Source: Nematostella vectensis (Eukaryota; Cnidaria; Anthozoa; Actiniaria; Edwardsiidae). Taken from it: DNA of 60,000 nt. The DNA lies in assembly GCF_932526225.1 (NCBI RefSeq), contig NC_064044.1, positions 15,937,453 to 15,997,452 of the forward strand. The letters run 5' to 3'. The position numbers were made by a program, and so were the translations under genes. Position 1 is the stretch's first letter. Every line of letters begins with the position of its first letter. Shown piece after piece: positions 46,151-58,900 of the stretch. The notes below the pieces were generated by a model. That model made no database searches and was not told the DNA's origin. It saw only the letters and a program-made list of their open reading frames with translations.

Positions 46151-46216
46151 GATTCCCACAGCTAGAGTAGCCTTAGGTACAGCATCACAAGACATGTAAA
46201 CGTATCTACTTCCCAA
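44720..46216 (-). CDS. LINE reverse transcriptase, truncated at the N-terminus
   Basis: An uninterrupted 498-codon frame. The first ~35 codons come from flanking satellite. RT sequence follows: SLTKIINQSIKTGRFP near 52-67, YRPISILP near 90, first catalytic Asp at about 161 (LIDYRKAFDLVDHD), GVPQGSILGPLMF at about 217-229, catalytic YADD at 248-251, and the C-terminal region with WGSTKKQHIDDMVKFQKRCA. It was copied from RNA and inserted recently enough to have no stops, but it has no endonuclease and no own start, so it is a dead copy. Confidence 0.9.
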   Translation of the reverse strand: MGSRYVYMSCDAVPKATLAVGIRQQKETRSVVQIQMRVSKRSMASAPAIAPSLTKIINQSIKTGRFPARRKEAKVCPIYKAGDRLSVDNYRPISILPALSNVIERHIHVCLYEHLKSHKLLNSNQSGFRPYHSCDTALVKLIDYLIGNMDQGLIFGLNLIDYRKAFDLVDHDTLIKKLSIYGVSGKSLNWFKFYLEDRKQKVTISGQLSYSQPITAGVPQGSILGPLMFILFINDLPLEVSNRALEIYADDTTQVASGSSVSEVESILTEELKKVNGWANENKMVLNQSKTKSMLICSRPKLRKLAGKDLTVSTENGQLECVNEVKLLGIRLDNSLTWDNDLKYIHNEIPKRLGLLKRTKKFLSPKARTLFYHSLIQPILDYGAIVWGSTKKQHIDDMVKFQKRCARVILDKKWDAPSKPLFEELNIVPFDKRIIYLQLVLLFKAMNNMTPCYIRDMFVKCSDVHNKNTKNAANHNLVLPKARTTLAKNSFKFVAAKR

Positions 46217-46940
46217 CCATCGATCCGTCCTCGCCAGCTAATGTAGCCATGGATACAGCATCGCAAGACACGTATCTACTTCTCAACGATCGATCTGTAT
46301 TCGCCAGCTAATGTAGCCATGGGTAGTGCATCGCAAGACACGTATCTACTTCTCAACGATCGATCTGTATTCGCCAGCTAATGTAGCCATGGATACAGCA
46401 TCGCAAGACACGTATCTACTTCTCAACGATCGATCTGTATTCGCCAACTAATGTAGCCATGGGTACAGCATCGCAAGACACGTATCTACTTCTCAACCAT
46501 CGATCTGTATTCGCCAACTAATGTAGCCATGGATACAGCATCGCAAGACACGTATCTACTTCTCAACCATCGATCTGTATTCGCCAACTAATGTAGCCAT
46601 GGGTACACCATCGCAAGACACGTATCTACTTCTCAACGATGGATCTGTATTCGCCAACTAATGTAGCCATGGGTACAGCATCGCAAGACACGTATCTACT
46701 TCCCAACGATCGATCTGTCCTAGCCAGCTAGAGTAGCCATGGGTACAGTATCGCAAGACACGTATCTACTTCTCAACGATCGATCTGTCCTAGCCAGCTA
46801 GAGTAGCCATGGGTACAGTATCGCAAGACACGTATCTACTTCTCAACGATCGATCTGTCCTAGCCAGCTAGAGTAGCCATGGGTACAGTATTGCAAGACA
46901 CGTATCTACTTCTCAACCATCGATCTGTCATCGCCGGAGG
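46147..46940. repeat. 70-bp minisatellite running into the GPCR stop codon
   Basis: About eleven 70-base units containing GTAGCCATGGGTACAGCATC, GCAAGACACGTATCTACTTC and TCAACGATCGATCTGT. The last unit overlaps the final codons and stop of the minus-strand GPCR exon, so the 3' UTR of that gene begins inside the array. Confidence 0.95.
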
Positions 46941-49900
46941 AGAGCACACTGTCGTCACTGGGTTTGTGGGCTAAACGTTTCCCCTGCCCACCCTGAAACC
47001 CGAGGCTCTTGCGTGACGTAGCTTGCGATTTCCTTGTCGACATGGCAATGTTCGACCCCAAGTTGATGTATGATGACTTGTCTTTACCGACGCATTTTAG
47101 CAGCGCAACGTGGAACGCATTGCGGAAGTTTTCACTGAAAGCCGCGTAGATGCACGGGCTCGTACACGCATGCGCACGCATGAGGAACTTACAGGCGAAG
47201 GTTGCGGGCGCGGGAATGTCGTACCCTCCGTAGTCCCACATGAGTGCGAGGACTTGGACGGGTAACCAGCACGCTACGAACACGACGAAGACTGTGATCA
47301 GCATTTTGACCACCTTTTTACGCGATTCCACGGCCTTGCTACTTTTTTTAGCCGATTGGGAGCCTGGGACCTGCATTTGGAAGGAGTAATGAATTAGATT
47401 AGACAGAGCGTGTATTAGTAGAAACAAAATGCTGTCATTTGCATGTAACACTGTAAAATATTGCCCCACATCGTTGACGCGACAATGTTGGTTAAATGTT
47501 GTGCTGCTGCCAAAGTGCAACAAGCCTTACACTTTTAACAAGCGACCACTAAGCTACTGGAGCGGACTGTAGGTTGTTTTAAGTGCACCAGTCCCTTAGA
47601 TTCAACTGAGGGGTTCCAAATAAGAAATTTCAAAATCGCTCAAAATTGGTTTAAAGTTAGCCCCTGGTTCTCTTATCATGGTAAAAAAGTTTGAGTTACA
47701 TACAATAAATATTTTTCGAGAAAAACCGAATTTTCGTTTTTGCCTATAAAATCGCCGATTTGGGGGCATTTTTCACCTTTCCTAAAAAATCGTAAAATTC
47801 TCTTTAAATATAGGCGGAATTTAAAAAAGCGATTCAGATACTTAGAAAGGAGTGGCTAAGGTATAAATCGAGTGGTTTCTTTACTTTTTCCGGCAAGAAA
47901 AAATATTTTTTATTGCTGTCTAAACATGTCAACAAAAAAGGTCGACTTAAATTTTAGTCTAAATTAGGGGCTTATATATCCGATGGTACGTGGATTTTCG
48001 CAGAAATTTTGCACGTTGAGCAAAGATTGATGTTATTTCTTTCGATTCAGCAAATAAAAAATTGGGGGAATCAAATTCCCGAATTATAATGAAGCCGAAC
48101 GCAACCCCATGTCGAGCTCAAATAACACGCAATTTTCTTGACAGCCGTCTTTATTAGGTACACATACCTGTTTGTACAGGAGACAAATAACGGAAAATAA
48201 ACTCTACCCTTGCAGTATAATAATCTCAGATGCTGTATAATAGTCTTGGTTCATCCTTGGAAGTTACTGAAAGTCAATAAAGACATTACAATGAAAAATA
48301 TTTGCTATATTGTACAGACTTCAGTTCAGAACGCCTGCCGGGATGGCAAACTTTGAGGGATTTGTTTGGGTTTTAAAGTTTCTTTACGCTCCATCGAAGT
48401 AAAAGATATTCAAGCACGTCAGTTCTTACCTTCTGCCAAGAGGTTTCTGGGGAAAAGGCCGATTTGTAAGATTAATTTTAATGCAAAGGTCAAGTACTTG
48501 AACACGAGGTTTCAAATGACAACAACTGATCAGCGGTCTGCCAGATTAGAATTCGTGAATTTCCACAGGAAATCCGATATAAAGATTAGTTCAACTGGTC
48601 GGCTTGCAGTTTTTATTCTAGATTGTTCATTCTATAATAATACATATTAATGATGCCAAAATTACTTTAAAGATTTATAGGGGATATGTATATGCGTATA
48701 CAATACTTGACATTATCATGTCACTCACAGCAGGGCGTCGCCCGAAAGTAGGAGATATCTCTTCTCAGCTGGCTCGCCTATGTTGTGAAAGCGTAATTCT
48801 AGATAGGAAACACCAATCCAGGAATAAAAAACAATTACCACAATCAATCACGCTTGGTTGACATAAGCTGGAAGAATTGTCACACTCCCTCAAAGCGGCA
48901 TCCTGTTACAGTAACACCTACGTTAGCCACAAAAGGCTTTAGGGCAACACAAAGAGATCCCATGAAGCTGCTTATTATAAAATCAGGCAAGCTTAGAATT
49001 GTAAATCAGATGATGCTTGATATTTTTCTTGATCATGACTACCTGTGATTACGCTGTTTGCGTGGGTGGTCCTTGTGGCCCTAGTGTCGATTGCTCGAGC
49101 AATTCAAAGTGCGTTCTTCTGAAAGACTGTAACAAGGATATTCATGGACACAAGAAGCTGCTTAACATATCAGACAAGTCTCTTCAAACTGAGTTTGAAC
49201 TTCTTCTTGCTAGAGCTGGTAAGTGAATCATGATTTAACGACCGGAGTATTTGTCAAGCGCGCGCTTAGGTGACTCTTGAAACGCAAATGTAATCAAGCC
49301 CTATTTTGGGTTTGGTATGCGTCATAAATGTGTTCTCGACTTTCTGATGAGTTACTTGAGCAAACTGTGTACCAAAACAAGCGCTGCAAATAAGATCTCT
49401 GTGATAATCGAGAGTAAAGGAGCTATGCTAACCGAATATTATTTCTACTACTCGTGCTAGGCCTATTCGAGAATGGAGTTTTATATGACAGCTTGACGAT
49501 TTGCCCTCGTCACCGAGACCTCCACGGGATACGGTTCCGCCTCAACAAAACGTATTGCGTTGTGCCTGCAACATGGGCCGATCACAGGAGCGCCAATCCT
49601 TTGGGTGATAAGGGGATTACATTTCTCCAGTCAAAGGCACTGCAAGCGAAAGTCCACCAGCTTATCCCAGTTGGTTCGCGTAAGTAGCTACCATTATCAT
49701 CATGTTCAGATACCCAGCGCACATTGCGGTCGCACCCATTGCGGCGCGGGATCTACCAGCATTACATGCCTTACTCGCCCCATTTTTCGCGCGGCCAAAT
49801 CGCTCACTTTCCTTTCCCTCCATAAACGAAAATGAAACCTACCAAAAATATAATAATGGGACTTTTATGCATTTATTTGAAATGTTCCTATGGTTTGTAT

Positions 49901-52900
49901 AATAAATAACATATGCAGAAATTCGTTACTTGAAAGTGTTTACCTTGGGTGCCGTCCACACTGTATATTGTAAGGTAGTTCAGATACTCATAATCACAGA
50001 CAATATAATATTCTCAGAATGTATGTTTTGCTATATTAGCGATTTGTAGGAGATGCCGAGATCGCCTTAAACAAGATGCACCACCATCTAGATCCTTCTC
50101 CACAACTACCGCTGTCCCCATACGCAGCTCCGAACAAGGCTCAGAACTCCTGGAGGAAGTCACATGTAATCAATCGTCTGCAAACATCTCAGAAGATGAA
50201 GAGGTACAACATCTGCAAATAATTATTATATCGTATCCATACAGGTGCGGCGGAGTGGTGTTCCAAAAGTGTGTGGGGGGAGGGGGGGGGGGGGGTAAAG
50301 CTTGAATTATGATAAATATTTAGGTACATGTAAAAACGGCAGGTTCATGTAAAAAGAAACGCATTTGCTCAGAAAAGTGAGCGCCCCCCCTGCCCCTTCC
50401 TGTCCGCCGCCCCTGCCATATCTTGATAAGCTTGCAAAGTTGCTGACCTAAGTTTTTTTTAGATACAAGAAACAAGCGATGAGTCTATAGTGGAAAAGTT
50501 CAACGAGCTTAGCCTTGCTGGAGGAGACGCGAGCTTCTTTCCGTCGGACACCACTAGCACCGCCTCGTCCGATGAGGTAAAGCTCTCGACCTTGACAGTC
50601 AGGCGCGGTAAGCTGAACGACTTTCTACATGCATGCGGAAAAGAGGAGAACATCGGCCCCGTCAAGAAATCATGGGAATCGATGGCGATAAAAGCCCACC
50701 GGAGGCACGCTTCTCGTGCTTCAAATGCTATCGTTTCAGTACTGGAGGTTATGGTACCAGATGACCCGGCAGGCTTATGGCAAGAGGTACAGACCTCTAA
50801 AAAAGTAGAAAAAGCCTTGGGCCTTTCTTCTTCTTTCGCAGATGCCTTGTACCTCAGAGCGCTAGCCGAGACTTACGAGAATGCGACGACTTGGGCAACG
50901 AAATGGCAAGCTCTGGCAGTCATGGTAGATCTGGTGTCCTTGAAGGAACTACGCCACTATCTTCCAAATCTATCTGAATACCGCTACAAGGCCGCCAAGA
51001 TCCATCTCCTGAGATTTGGTAGAGGAGCACCAGTGCCGGTAGACAGAAGGCCACGGATGCGAATAGACGAGGAGCGGCTGGATTTTTTGCTATCCTTCAT
51101 CACCAGTCCCCATATCATCCAGGACTTGCCATTTGGGCAAAAATATATCCGGCTATCAAACGGTGATCTTCTCGAGACACCCAACGTCATAAGATCCATG
51201 ATTCCCGCCAGGATTCACATGCAGTATACACAGTACTGCAAGGAGAACGCTCAGAGATCTCTGAGCGAGACAACAGTCAGACGCATCCTCAAAGTTTGTT
51301 CAGCCACAGTCCGAAAATCTCTCCAAGGTCTTGACTACATCTCAGCGGAGGATGGCAAATCGTTTGACGACCTAATTGAGGTGGTGCGCAAGTTAGAGGG
51401 AGTTGGAGGATGCGACCACTCGTGGGTATCCACGTGTGAGGGGGGACTCAAACAGGGAAAGCAATACCTCAAATCAGATTACAAGGTAAGTATATATAGC
51501 GCTTGACAACCTTACGACGCAGCATTTATTTACGAAAAAAAACGAGTGAAAAAAGGATCCATTTAGTAAATTAATAGTTGATCCAACAATAAAAGGTATT
51601 ACAAGATAATGAGCTCTTTATTATTTTTTTCAAGCGTTGCCACCTAAATGCTATCTTAAAATATAAATTATGTGTTCTTTTTCAGGTGCACGTTGCTGAC
51701 GCTTGTAATGTGGCAGACCACTGCACAGCATACGCACTTAGTGACCCGAAGGAGCCCATGTACGCCACCCCACCCTGTGAACATCAACACGACGTCTTCT
51801 GCTCCTCGTGTTCTGAGCTGGATGTTACGCTGACGGCGATCGAGGCCGCCTTGAAAGCCTCGTCAGGCAAGGTGCCTGCGGAGCAACACGACGAACTACT
51901 GTTCACATACCGAACGTGCATCGCCGCTATCCATGCGTGGAAATCTCACCAACTGCGCTCTATCCAACAGGACAAGCCCCGTCTTTCTATAATGAGTGGC
52001 ATCACCGAATCTGAAGTTCTTATCTTCCAGGACTGGGCCATGAAATATCTCCCTCAAAAGTACCGAGAAACTCAAGCTGACTGGTTCGGTAAGAGAGGGA
52101 TTTCATGGCATATCAGTGTTGTGATTAGACGGTCCTCCACAGGTATAGCGGAACACCAGATATTTGTTCATATCGTTGAAAACTGTAGCCAAGACGCCAT
52201 GACTGTCATCAGCATCATGGAGCACACCCTACGTGAGATTAAGGCTAGCACTCCTGGCGTCTCTACTGCCTTTTACAGGCAGGATAACGCCGGATGTTAC
52301 CACAACGCGGCCATGATTACAGCATGTCGATTCATGGAGTCACGTACGGGAATAAAGGTAATTGTCTATTCGATATCATGATTTCCTTTATAGTTCTTTT
52401 TCATATAACAAATGTCTTGCATATTGCCTTAATCCTGTCCTAAAAGCTGTCGACCAATGAGAATGTGAAATATATCCAAGCAAACGCTTTGTCAAATTAA
52501 TGATAATTTTTTTCATTTTCCTTAAAGGTCGAGAGAGTAGATTTTAGCGACCCACAGGGTGGCAAAGGCCCATGTGATCGAAAAGCTGCCACCATTAAGG
52601 CCCACGTCCGGCGTTATATTGCTGAAGGCCATGATGTCACCACCGCAGCTGACCTGCGTCATGCGATTCTCTCACACAATGGCGTCCCGGGTGTGCGCGT
52701 CGCATTGGTAGATGCGAGTAGTCTGAGGCCTCTGAGCAGCGAAGCCAAGATTGATGGCATCACTAAACTAAACAACTTCAGTCTTAGTGACAAGGGCCTA
52801 ACGATGTGGAGGGCCTATGACATCGGTATAGGGAGAACAGTTCCCTGGCAAAGATTACAAGGTAACATTTTTTTCCGTAGACATTGACTAAACAGAACCA

Positions 52901-55900
52901 TTGAAGCCCGCAAATAATAAACTTCCGTTTACATAGAGATGCATGACAATTTAGTAGTAAATCAAAAAGTTATATGCGCAACGCATAAGTGTATCAATTG
53001 AAATACTGTTTTTTTTTCTTCTAAATATAAATATTTCCTTAGTTCCAGCGACCGTAGAGTTGGTGAGCTTTGAAAGTGCTTTCAGTCCGGGTGGTTTCAT
53101 CGCCATCAAATCACGCCGCATCAAGCCCGTTGAGCTGTCTGTGGCAAGTGGCTTGTCGAGCGTTCAAACAGATTGTCAATCTGATGAGGCTGATGACGAC
53201 GATGAATCCGAGGAAGAGATAGAGGAAGAATCCCCTAAGCTGTTCTGCTGCCCAGTTGAGGGTTGCATAAAGGCGTACCACCGTCACAGTTCTTTGGAGG
53301 ACCACATCCAGTTCGGGAAGTGTCGTATCGTTGAAGAACGGTACACACTATTCGATCGGGCGGCAATAGCTTACCGCGAGAAGCTTTTGCAGGGAGATGA
53401 GCTGCAACCAACCCTAGAACCGGTCCTGCAAGAAAAGGCGTCGAATGACTTGTGTCTTGGATGGGCTCTGAAAACAGCTAGAAAGGCAACCCGCTTTAGC
53501 GAAAAGCAGAAGGCCTTCCTAGACGAGGTATTTCAGAAGGGGATTGATACCGGTCACAAGCTTGACCCTGCAACTGCTGCCCTAGAGATGCGCTACGCCA
53601 AGGACCTGACTGGGAAACGTCGCTTTCAAGTTGATGAATTCTTGTCAGACAGTCAGGTCCAGTCGTACTTTTCAAGGATGGCCTCCAAGCGAAGAAAGGC
53701 ACTTGATTCGACTCAGTCCGAGGGCGACAGCAGAGATGAAGACGCCAAAGCCGCAGATGAACAGGCAAGCTACGCCTCGGCGCGCGCCCTCATCCTAGAG
53801 GAGTGTCAACTCCAACATCCTATCGAATATGAGTCTATCAATTTATGCCAACTTTACGAAAAAGGCAAACTGAGCACCCTAAACTTGGTTTTATTAAGAC
53901 AAGTTTCAGACTTCCTCGATTTGGATATTGACCCCAAGCTCCGTAGGAAGGCTCCCATTATTGATAAAATTTCTGCAGTAATCAAGCAGTGCTCATGCGC
54001 ACACAACTAATATGCAAATAAACGTAAATACGTATACAATTTTTACCCTTACGCCTAAGTTCTTCACCAAACCATCAGATGTTTTTGAAAATAGCCAAAC
54101 AAAACATGATATCGACTTTTTATCAAATATGATGTTCTAATAAAGAAAGACTAAGACCCAACACTGTCTGTTCTTATGTAGATTAGGATACCTGTGGAAA
54201 GTCACGCATTCTCATCTAGCAGACCGCTGATCAGTTGTTGTCATCTGAAACCAGACTCGTGTTCAAGTACTTGACCTTTGCATTGAAATTAATCTTACAA
54301 ATAGGCCTTTTCCCCAGAAACCTCTTGGCAGAAGGTAAGAACTTATGTTCTTGAATATCTTTTACTCCAATGCAACGTAAAGAAACTTTAAAACCCAAAC
54401 AAATCCCTCAAAGTTTGCCATCCCGGCAGGCGTTCTGAACTGAAGTCTGTACAATATAGCAAATATTTTTCATTGTAATGTCTTTATTGACTTTCAGTAA
54501 CTTCCAAGGATGAACCAAGACTATTATACAGCATCTGAGATTATTATACTGCAAGGGTATGTAGTAGAAGGTATGCCTCTAAACTGAGGCTTTAATCAAC
54601 ATAAATCTACAGCTTGTAAAACTAAACCGAAAACTAAGCAAGATGGCTGCCCCTAGAGATTCTATGGGGTAAAACCGCTGTACAACAATAAACATAACAC
54701 AGGCAGCCCAACACGTAATGTTCAAGGTTCTTAACATACATAAATACTACATTCACCCCTCTGTTAGAGGTTAAGTCTGAGCACGGGGGCATTCAATGTT
54801 CAAGGTTCTTAACGTAACATAAATACTACATTCACCCCTCGGTTAGAGGTTAAGTCTGTCCACTGGACGTCGAGTCCTCTCCGAACGTCGCAAGGGAGGC
54901 TGCCCATCAAGACCTGTACTGACCTGTGGCACTTCTTCGCCCACACCTATCTCCACTTCTATCTCCGAGGAAGGTGGTGAACTACCAGTAGCAGGGTGAT
55001 GCTCACCTGGAACAGTAGGCTTAACTTGAGGGAGTGGGTACATTGTTGGTACTTCACCTTTGGGGGCAAGATGTTTGGTAGAGACTGTTGTTTCTCGGCC
55101 GTCTGGATAGCGCACATGGGCGTAGTGAGGATTCGCCTGAAGCAATTCCACCTCATCAACTAACGGATCTGTCTTGCTTGCACGGACGTGACGCTTGAGT
55201 AGGACCGGTCCAGGCTCACTCATCCATGTTGGGATGGAAGATCCGGAAGAGGATCGCCTGGGAAAACCGAAGAATCGCTCATGGGGTGTCTCGTTGGTAG
55301 CCGTGCACAACAGAGAACGAATGGAGTGTAGAACATCAGGAAGGACTTCTTGCCAGCGCTTTACTGGCAGATTCTTAGACTTCAGGGATGCTGAAATTGC
55401 CTTCCATACCACTCCATTATACCTCTCCACTTGCCCATTGCCTTCGGGATTGTAAGCAGTTGTCCTGCTTGTGGCTACCCCTTTTTCATTCAGGAAGTCT
55501 CGCAGTTCCTGGCTGATCAAGGAGGAGCCCCTGTCCGAATGTACATAGGCTGGCATACCAAACATCGTAAACAAGGAGGTAAGACACTTGATCACTGTTG
55601 GTGTAGACACATCAGGACAAGGGAAGACAAAAGGGAATCTTGAATATTCATCAACCACATTGAGGAAGAACTTGTTGCCATTGTTACTTGGCAAGGGGCC
55701 CTTGAAATCAATGTTTATCCTCTCGAAAGGTTGAGTAGCCTTAATGAGAGGAACTTTGGGAGGTTGATGAAACTGTGGTTTGCATTCACAACAAACTGGA
55801 CACTTACTTGTCATGCTCTTGATCTCCTCAAGGGAATAAGGGAGGTTCTTGGTGCGTACGAAGTGGTTGAGTCGGGTGACCCCTGGATGACAGAGTGACT

Positions 55901-58900
55901 CGTGGAGCTGGTAGAGGGGATCTTCACTCAACGTGGCGCAAGTAGCTCTGGACAGAGTGTCGGGTGGAATGTTCTCTTTACCAGGACGGTAAATGATATC
56001 GAAACTATAGCAGGAGAGTTCGATCTTCAACCGCATGATCTTATCATTCTTGATCTTCCCTTTGTGGCACTGGTCAAACATGTAAGATACTGATTTCTGG
56101 TCTGTTTTAAGAGTGAAGTGCCTCCCTGTTAGGAAGTGCCTCCAGTGTCGGACAGCTTCTACAATCGCTTGTGCCTCTTTCTCAACTGAGGCATGCTTGA
56201 GCTCGCTGCCCTGTAAGGCTCTTGAGAAGAATGCAACTGGCCTCCCATTTTGGCTGAGAGTGGCAGCTAATGCCACCTCTGAAGCATCCGTCTCAACTTC
56301 AAATGGAATGCTTTCATCGATTGCACTAACAAAAGCTTCCTCCACCGTCTTCTTGATACACTCAAAGGCCGCGACAGCGGGCTCGGGTAATGGAAAAACC
56401 TTGCAGGAGGTTATTGGCTTGATTCGATCCGAGTATGCGGGTATCCATTGTGAGTAGTAGGAAAACAATCCGAGGCATCTGTTCAGAGACTTTGAGTCAC
56501 TTGGAACGGGTAGCTCTCGCAAAGGGCGTAGACGTTCTGGGTCTGGACTGATATTCCCTTCCTCAACCACATATCCAAGGATAGGAAGACGCCTGGTGGA
56601 GAAGATGCTCTTGTCGTTGTTATAGCAGATGTTCTTGCTCTTAGCAGCTTCAAGGAAACTCTGAAGGTTGGAATCATGCTCTTCTTGGTCTTTCCCACAG
56701 ATTGTGATGTTGTCGAGATAAGGGAAGACCGCCTTGAGATTGTTCTCTTCCACAAACTTAGTCATCTCTCTCTGGAAGCAGGCCACCCCGTTGGTGACGC
56801 CGAATGGGAGTCCGCTAAACTGATACAGGTTACCTCTAGCTTCGAATGCTGTGTACGGTTTATCCTCATCTTTGAGAGGGATCTGATGATAAGCACTGCG
56901 TAGATCAATAGTGCTGAAGACTTTGTACTGGGCGATCTGGTTAACCAAGTCGGTTATTCGTTGTAATGGGAATGCGTCGAGGAGGGTAAACCTGTTGATG
57001 GTCTGTGAGTAATCAATTACTAGCCTCTTCTTGTGATTCTCATCCTTGGTTACTACAACTTGTGCTCGCCATGGAGAGCGACTGGGCTCAATGATTCCTT
57101 CATTAAGCAGCCTCTTAACTTCTTCATCAATGAACGTAGAATCTTCTTGGCTGTAGCGGCGTGACTTTGTAGCAATAGGATGACAGTCTGCTGTCAGGTT
57201 TGCAAATGGCTCGGGCGGGTCTACATTCAGAGTGCTGAAGCTACAGACGGAGAGGGGCGGTTCGGAGCCCTTGTACTGGAAGATGACACTTTCGTGCTTT
57301 GACTGAAAATCTACTCCTAATATGAGGTCTGCACATAGCCCAGGGAGTACAGAAAACTTGAGGCCTTCATATCTCCGTCCTTGGTAGGTAAGATCAACTG
57401 TGCAAGTACCACTAACCTTGATGGCGCCTGTCGAGGAGGTTGCCATGGATACGGTACTAGATGAGGGCTGGACTGTCAGACTTGCTTGCTCTACTAGACT
57501 GGGATGGATATAGCTTTCACTACTCCCACTGTCAAACAGGGCCTTGACTTGCAATCCTCGGATATTGACGACACCACATGATTTAGAGAGGGATTTTGGT
57601 GGGTTAGCTGTCAATGTGGCGAGTGTCGGGGACCAAGTTGCTGCCGAAACTCTTTCTTTTGGAACCGCCTTTCCTTTACAAACTTTAGCAAAATGGCCTT
57701 TCTTTTGACACTTGTTGCAAATAGCCTCCAGGGCAGGACACTTCGGTCGAGGGTGTTTCTTGTTTCCACAGAAAAAGCAAGTAGCTTTATCGGGTTTCAT
57801 TGTAGCTACAGTAGACTCGTCAGGCTGTTCTGCTGACAATGAGGTGCTGTTACAAGGTAGTGCTGCATTTATAGGTATCTGTGGTGCTCCATATGATTCT
57901 GAACTCCTCATAGCTGACTCCAGAGCTCGAGCCTGGTCAAACATGGTCTTTAGATCAAGTGTTTTGTTCTCCAACAATCGTTGCCTGATTGTGTTGGATT
58001 GCAGACCTGTAATAAACGCATCCCGTATGCTCTCTTCGCTGTACTGCGCTGCGGTTACACTCTTAAAATCACAGTCCTTACTCAGTGTTTTCAGAGCTTG
58101 CAAGTACTCATCTAAGCTTTCCGATGGTTGCTGGCGTCTCGTTGCAAGTAGATGGCGAGCGAAGATCTCATTCCGTGGTCTAACATAAAGGGCTTGTAGC
58201 GCCTCAATTGCTGCATCGTATTCCGTACAATCTTCGATGTGTTGGAAGAGTGTTGGAGAAACAAAGTTAGTTAAAACGGTCAACTTGTCCAGGCCCGTCT
58301 GAGGTAGAACTTGTACGAAATTCTCGAAGGTCCTTTTCCAATGGAGCCATTCCTTCTGGGCCGTGCTGCTATTTGGATCGGTTTCTAGGCGTTCAGGACG
58401 CAGTACTTTATCCATGGGACTTCAGAAAATATGTTGATTAAATTGTAGTAGAAGGTATACCTCTAAACTGAGGCTTTAATCAACATAAATCTACAGCTTG
58501 TAAAACTAAACCGAAAACTAAGCAAGATGGCTGCCCCTAGAGATTCTATGGGGTAAAACCGCTGTACAACAATAAACATAACACAGGCAGCCCAACACGT
58601 AATGTTCAAGGTTCTTAACATACATAAATACTACAGGGTAGAGTTTATTTTCCGTTATTTGTCTCCTGTACAAACAGGTATGTGTATCTAATAAAAACGG
58701 CTGTCAAGAAAATCGCGTGTTATTTTAGCTCGACATGGGGTTGCGTTCGGCTTCATTATAATTCGGGAATTTAATTCCCCCAATTTTTTATTGTCTGAAT
58801 CGAAAGAAATAACACCAATCTTTGCTCAACGTGCAAAATTTCTGCGAAAATCCACGTACCATCGGATTTATAAGCCCCTAATTTAGACTGATATTTAAGT

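Larger units (their letters stand above)
54560..58635 (-). mobile_element. Complete gypsy-type LTR retrotransposon
   Basis: A 4,076-base element with 192-base LTRs (54560-54751, 58444-58635) beginning TGTAGTAG and ending ATACTACA on the plus strand. The 5-bp target duplication GGGTA (54555-54559, 58636-58640) is perfect. The LTRs differ at a single position (GTATGCC versus GTATACC), so the insertion is recent. One uninterrupted gag-pol frame lies between them. The host site is the right TIR of the TTAA transposon. Confidence 0.95.

Noticed and set aside
24907-46940. CRISPR-like regular arrays among the minisatellites
   Set aside because: Units are contiguous without unique spacers and the sequence is eukaryotic.
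50040-50203. Acceptor at 50050 (tgtag) for the third transposase exon
   Set aside because: It leads to a frame that hits a stop after joining the next exon; the acceptor at 50039 (tattag) keeps ICRRCRDRL in frame with both neighbours.
57712-58188. 158-codon plus-strand frame
   Set aside because: Antisense of the gypsy gag region.
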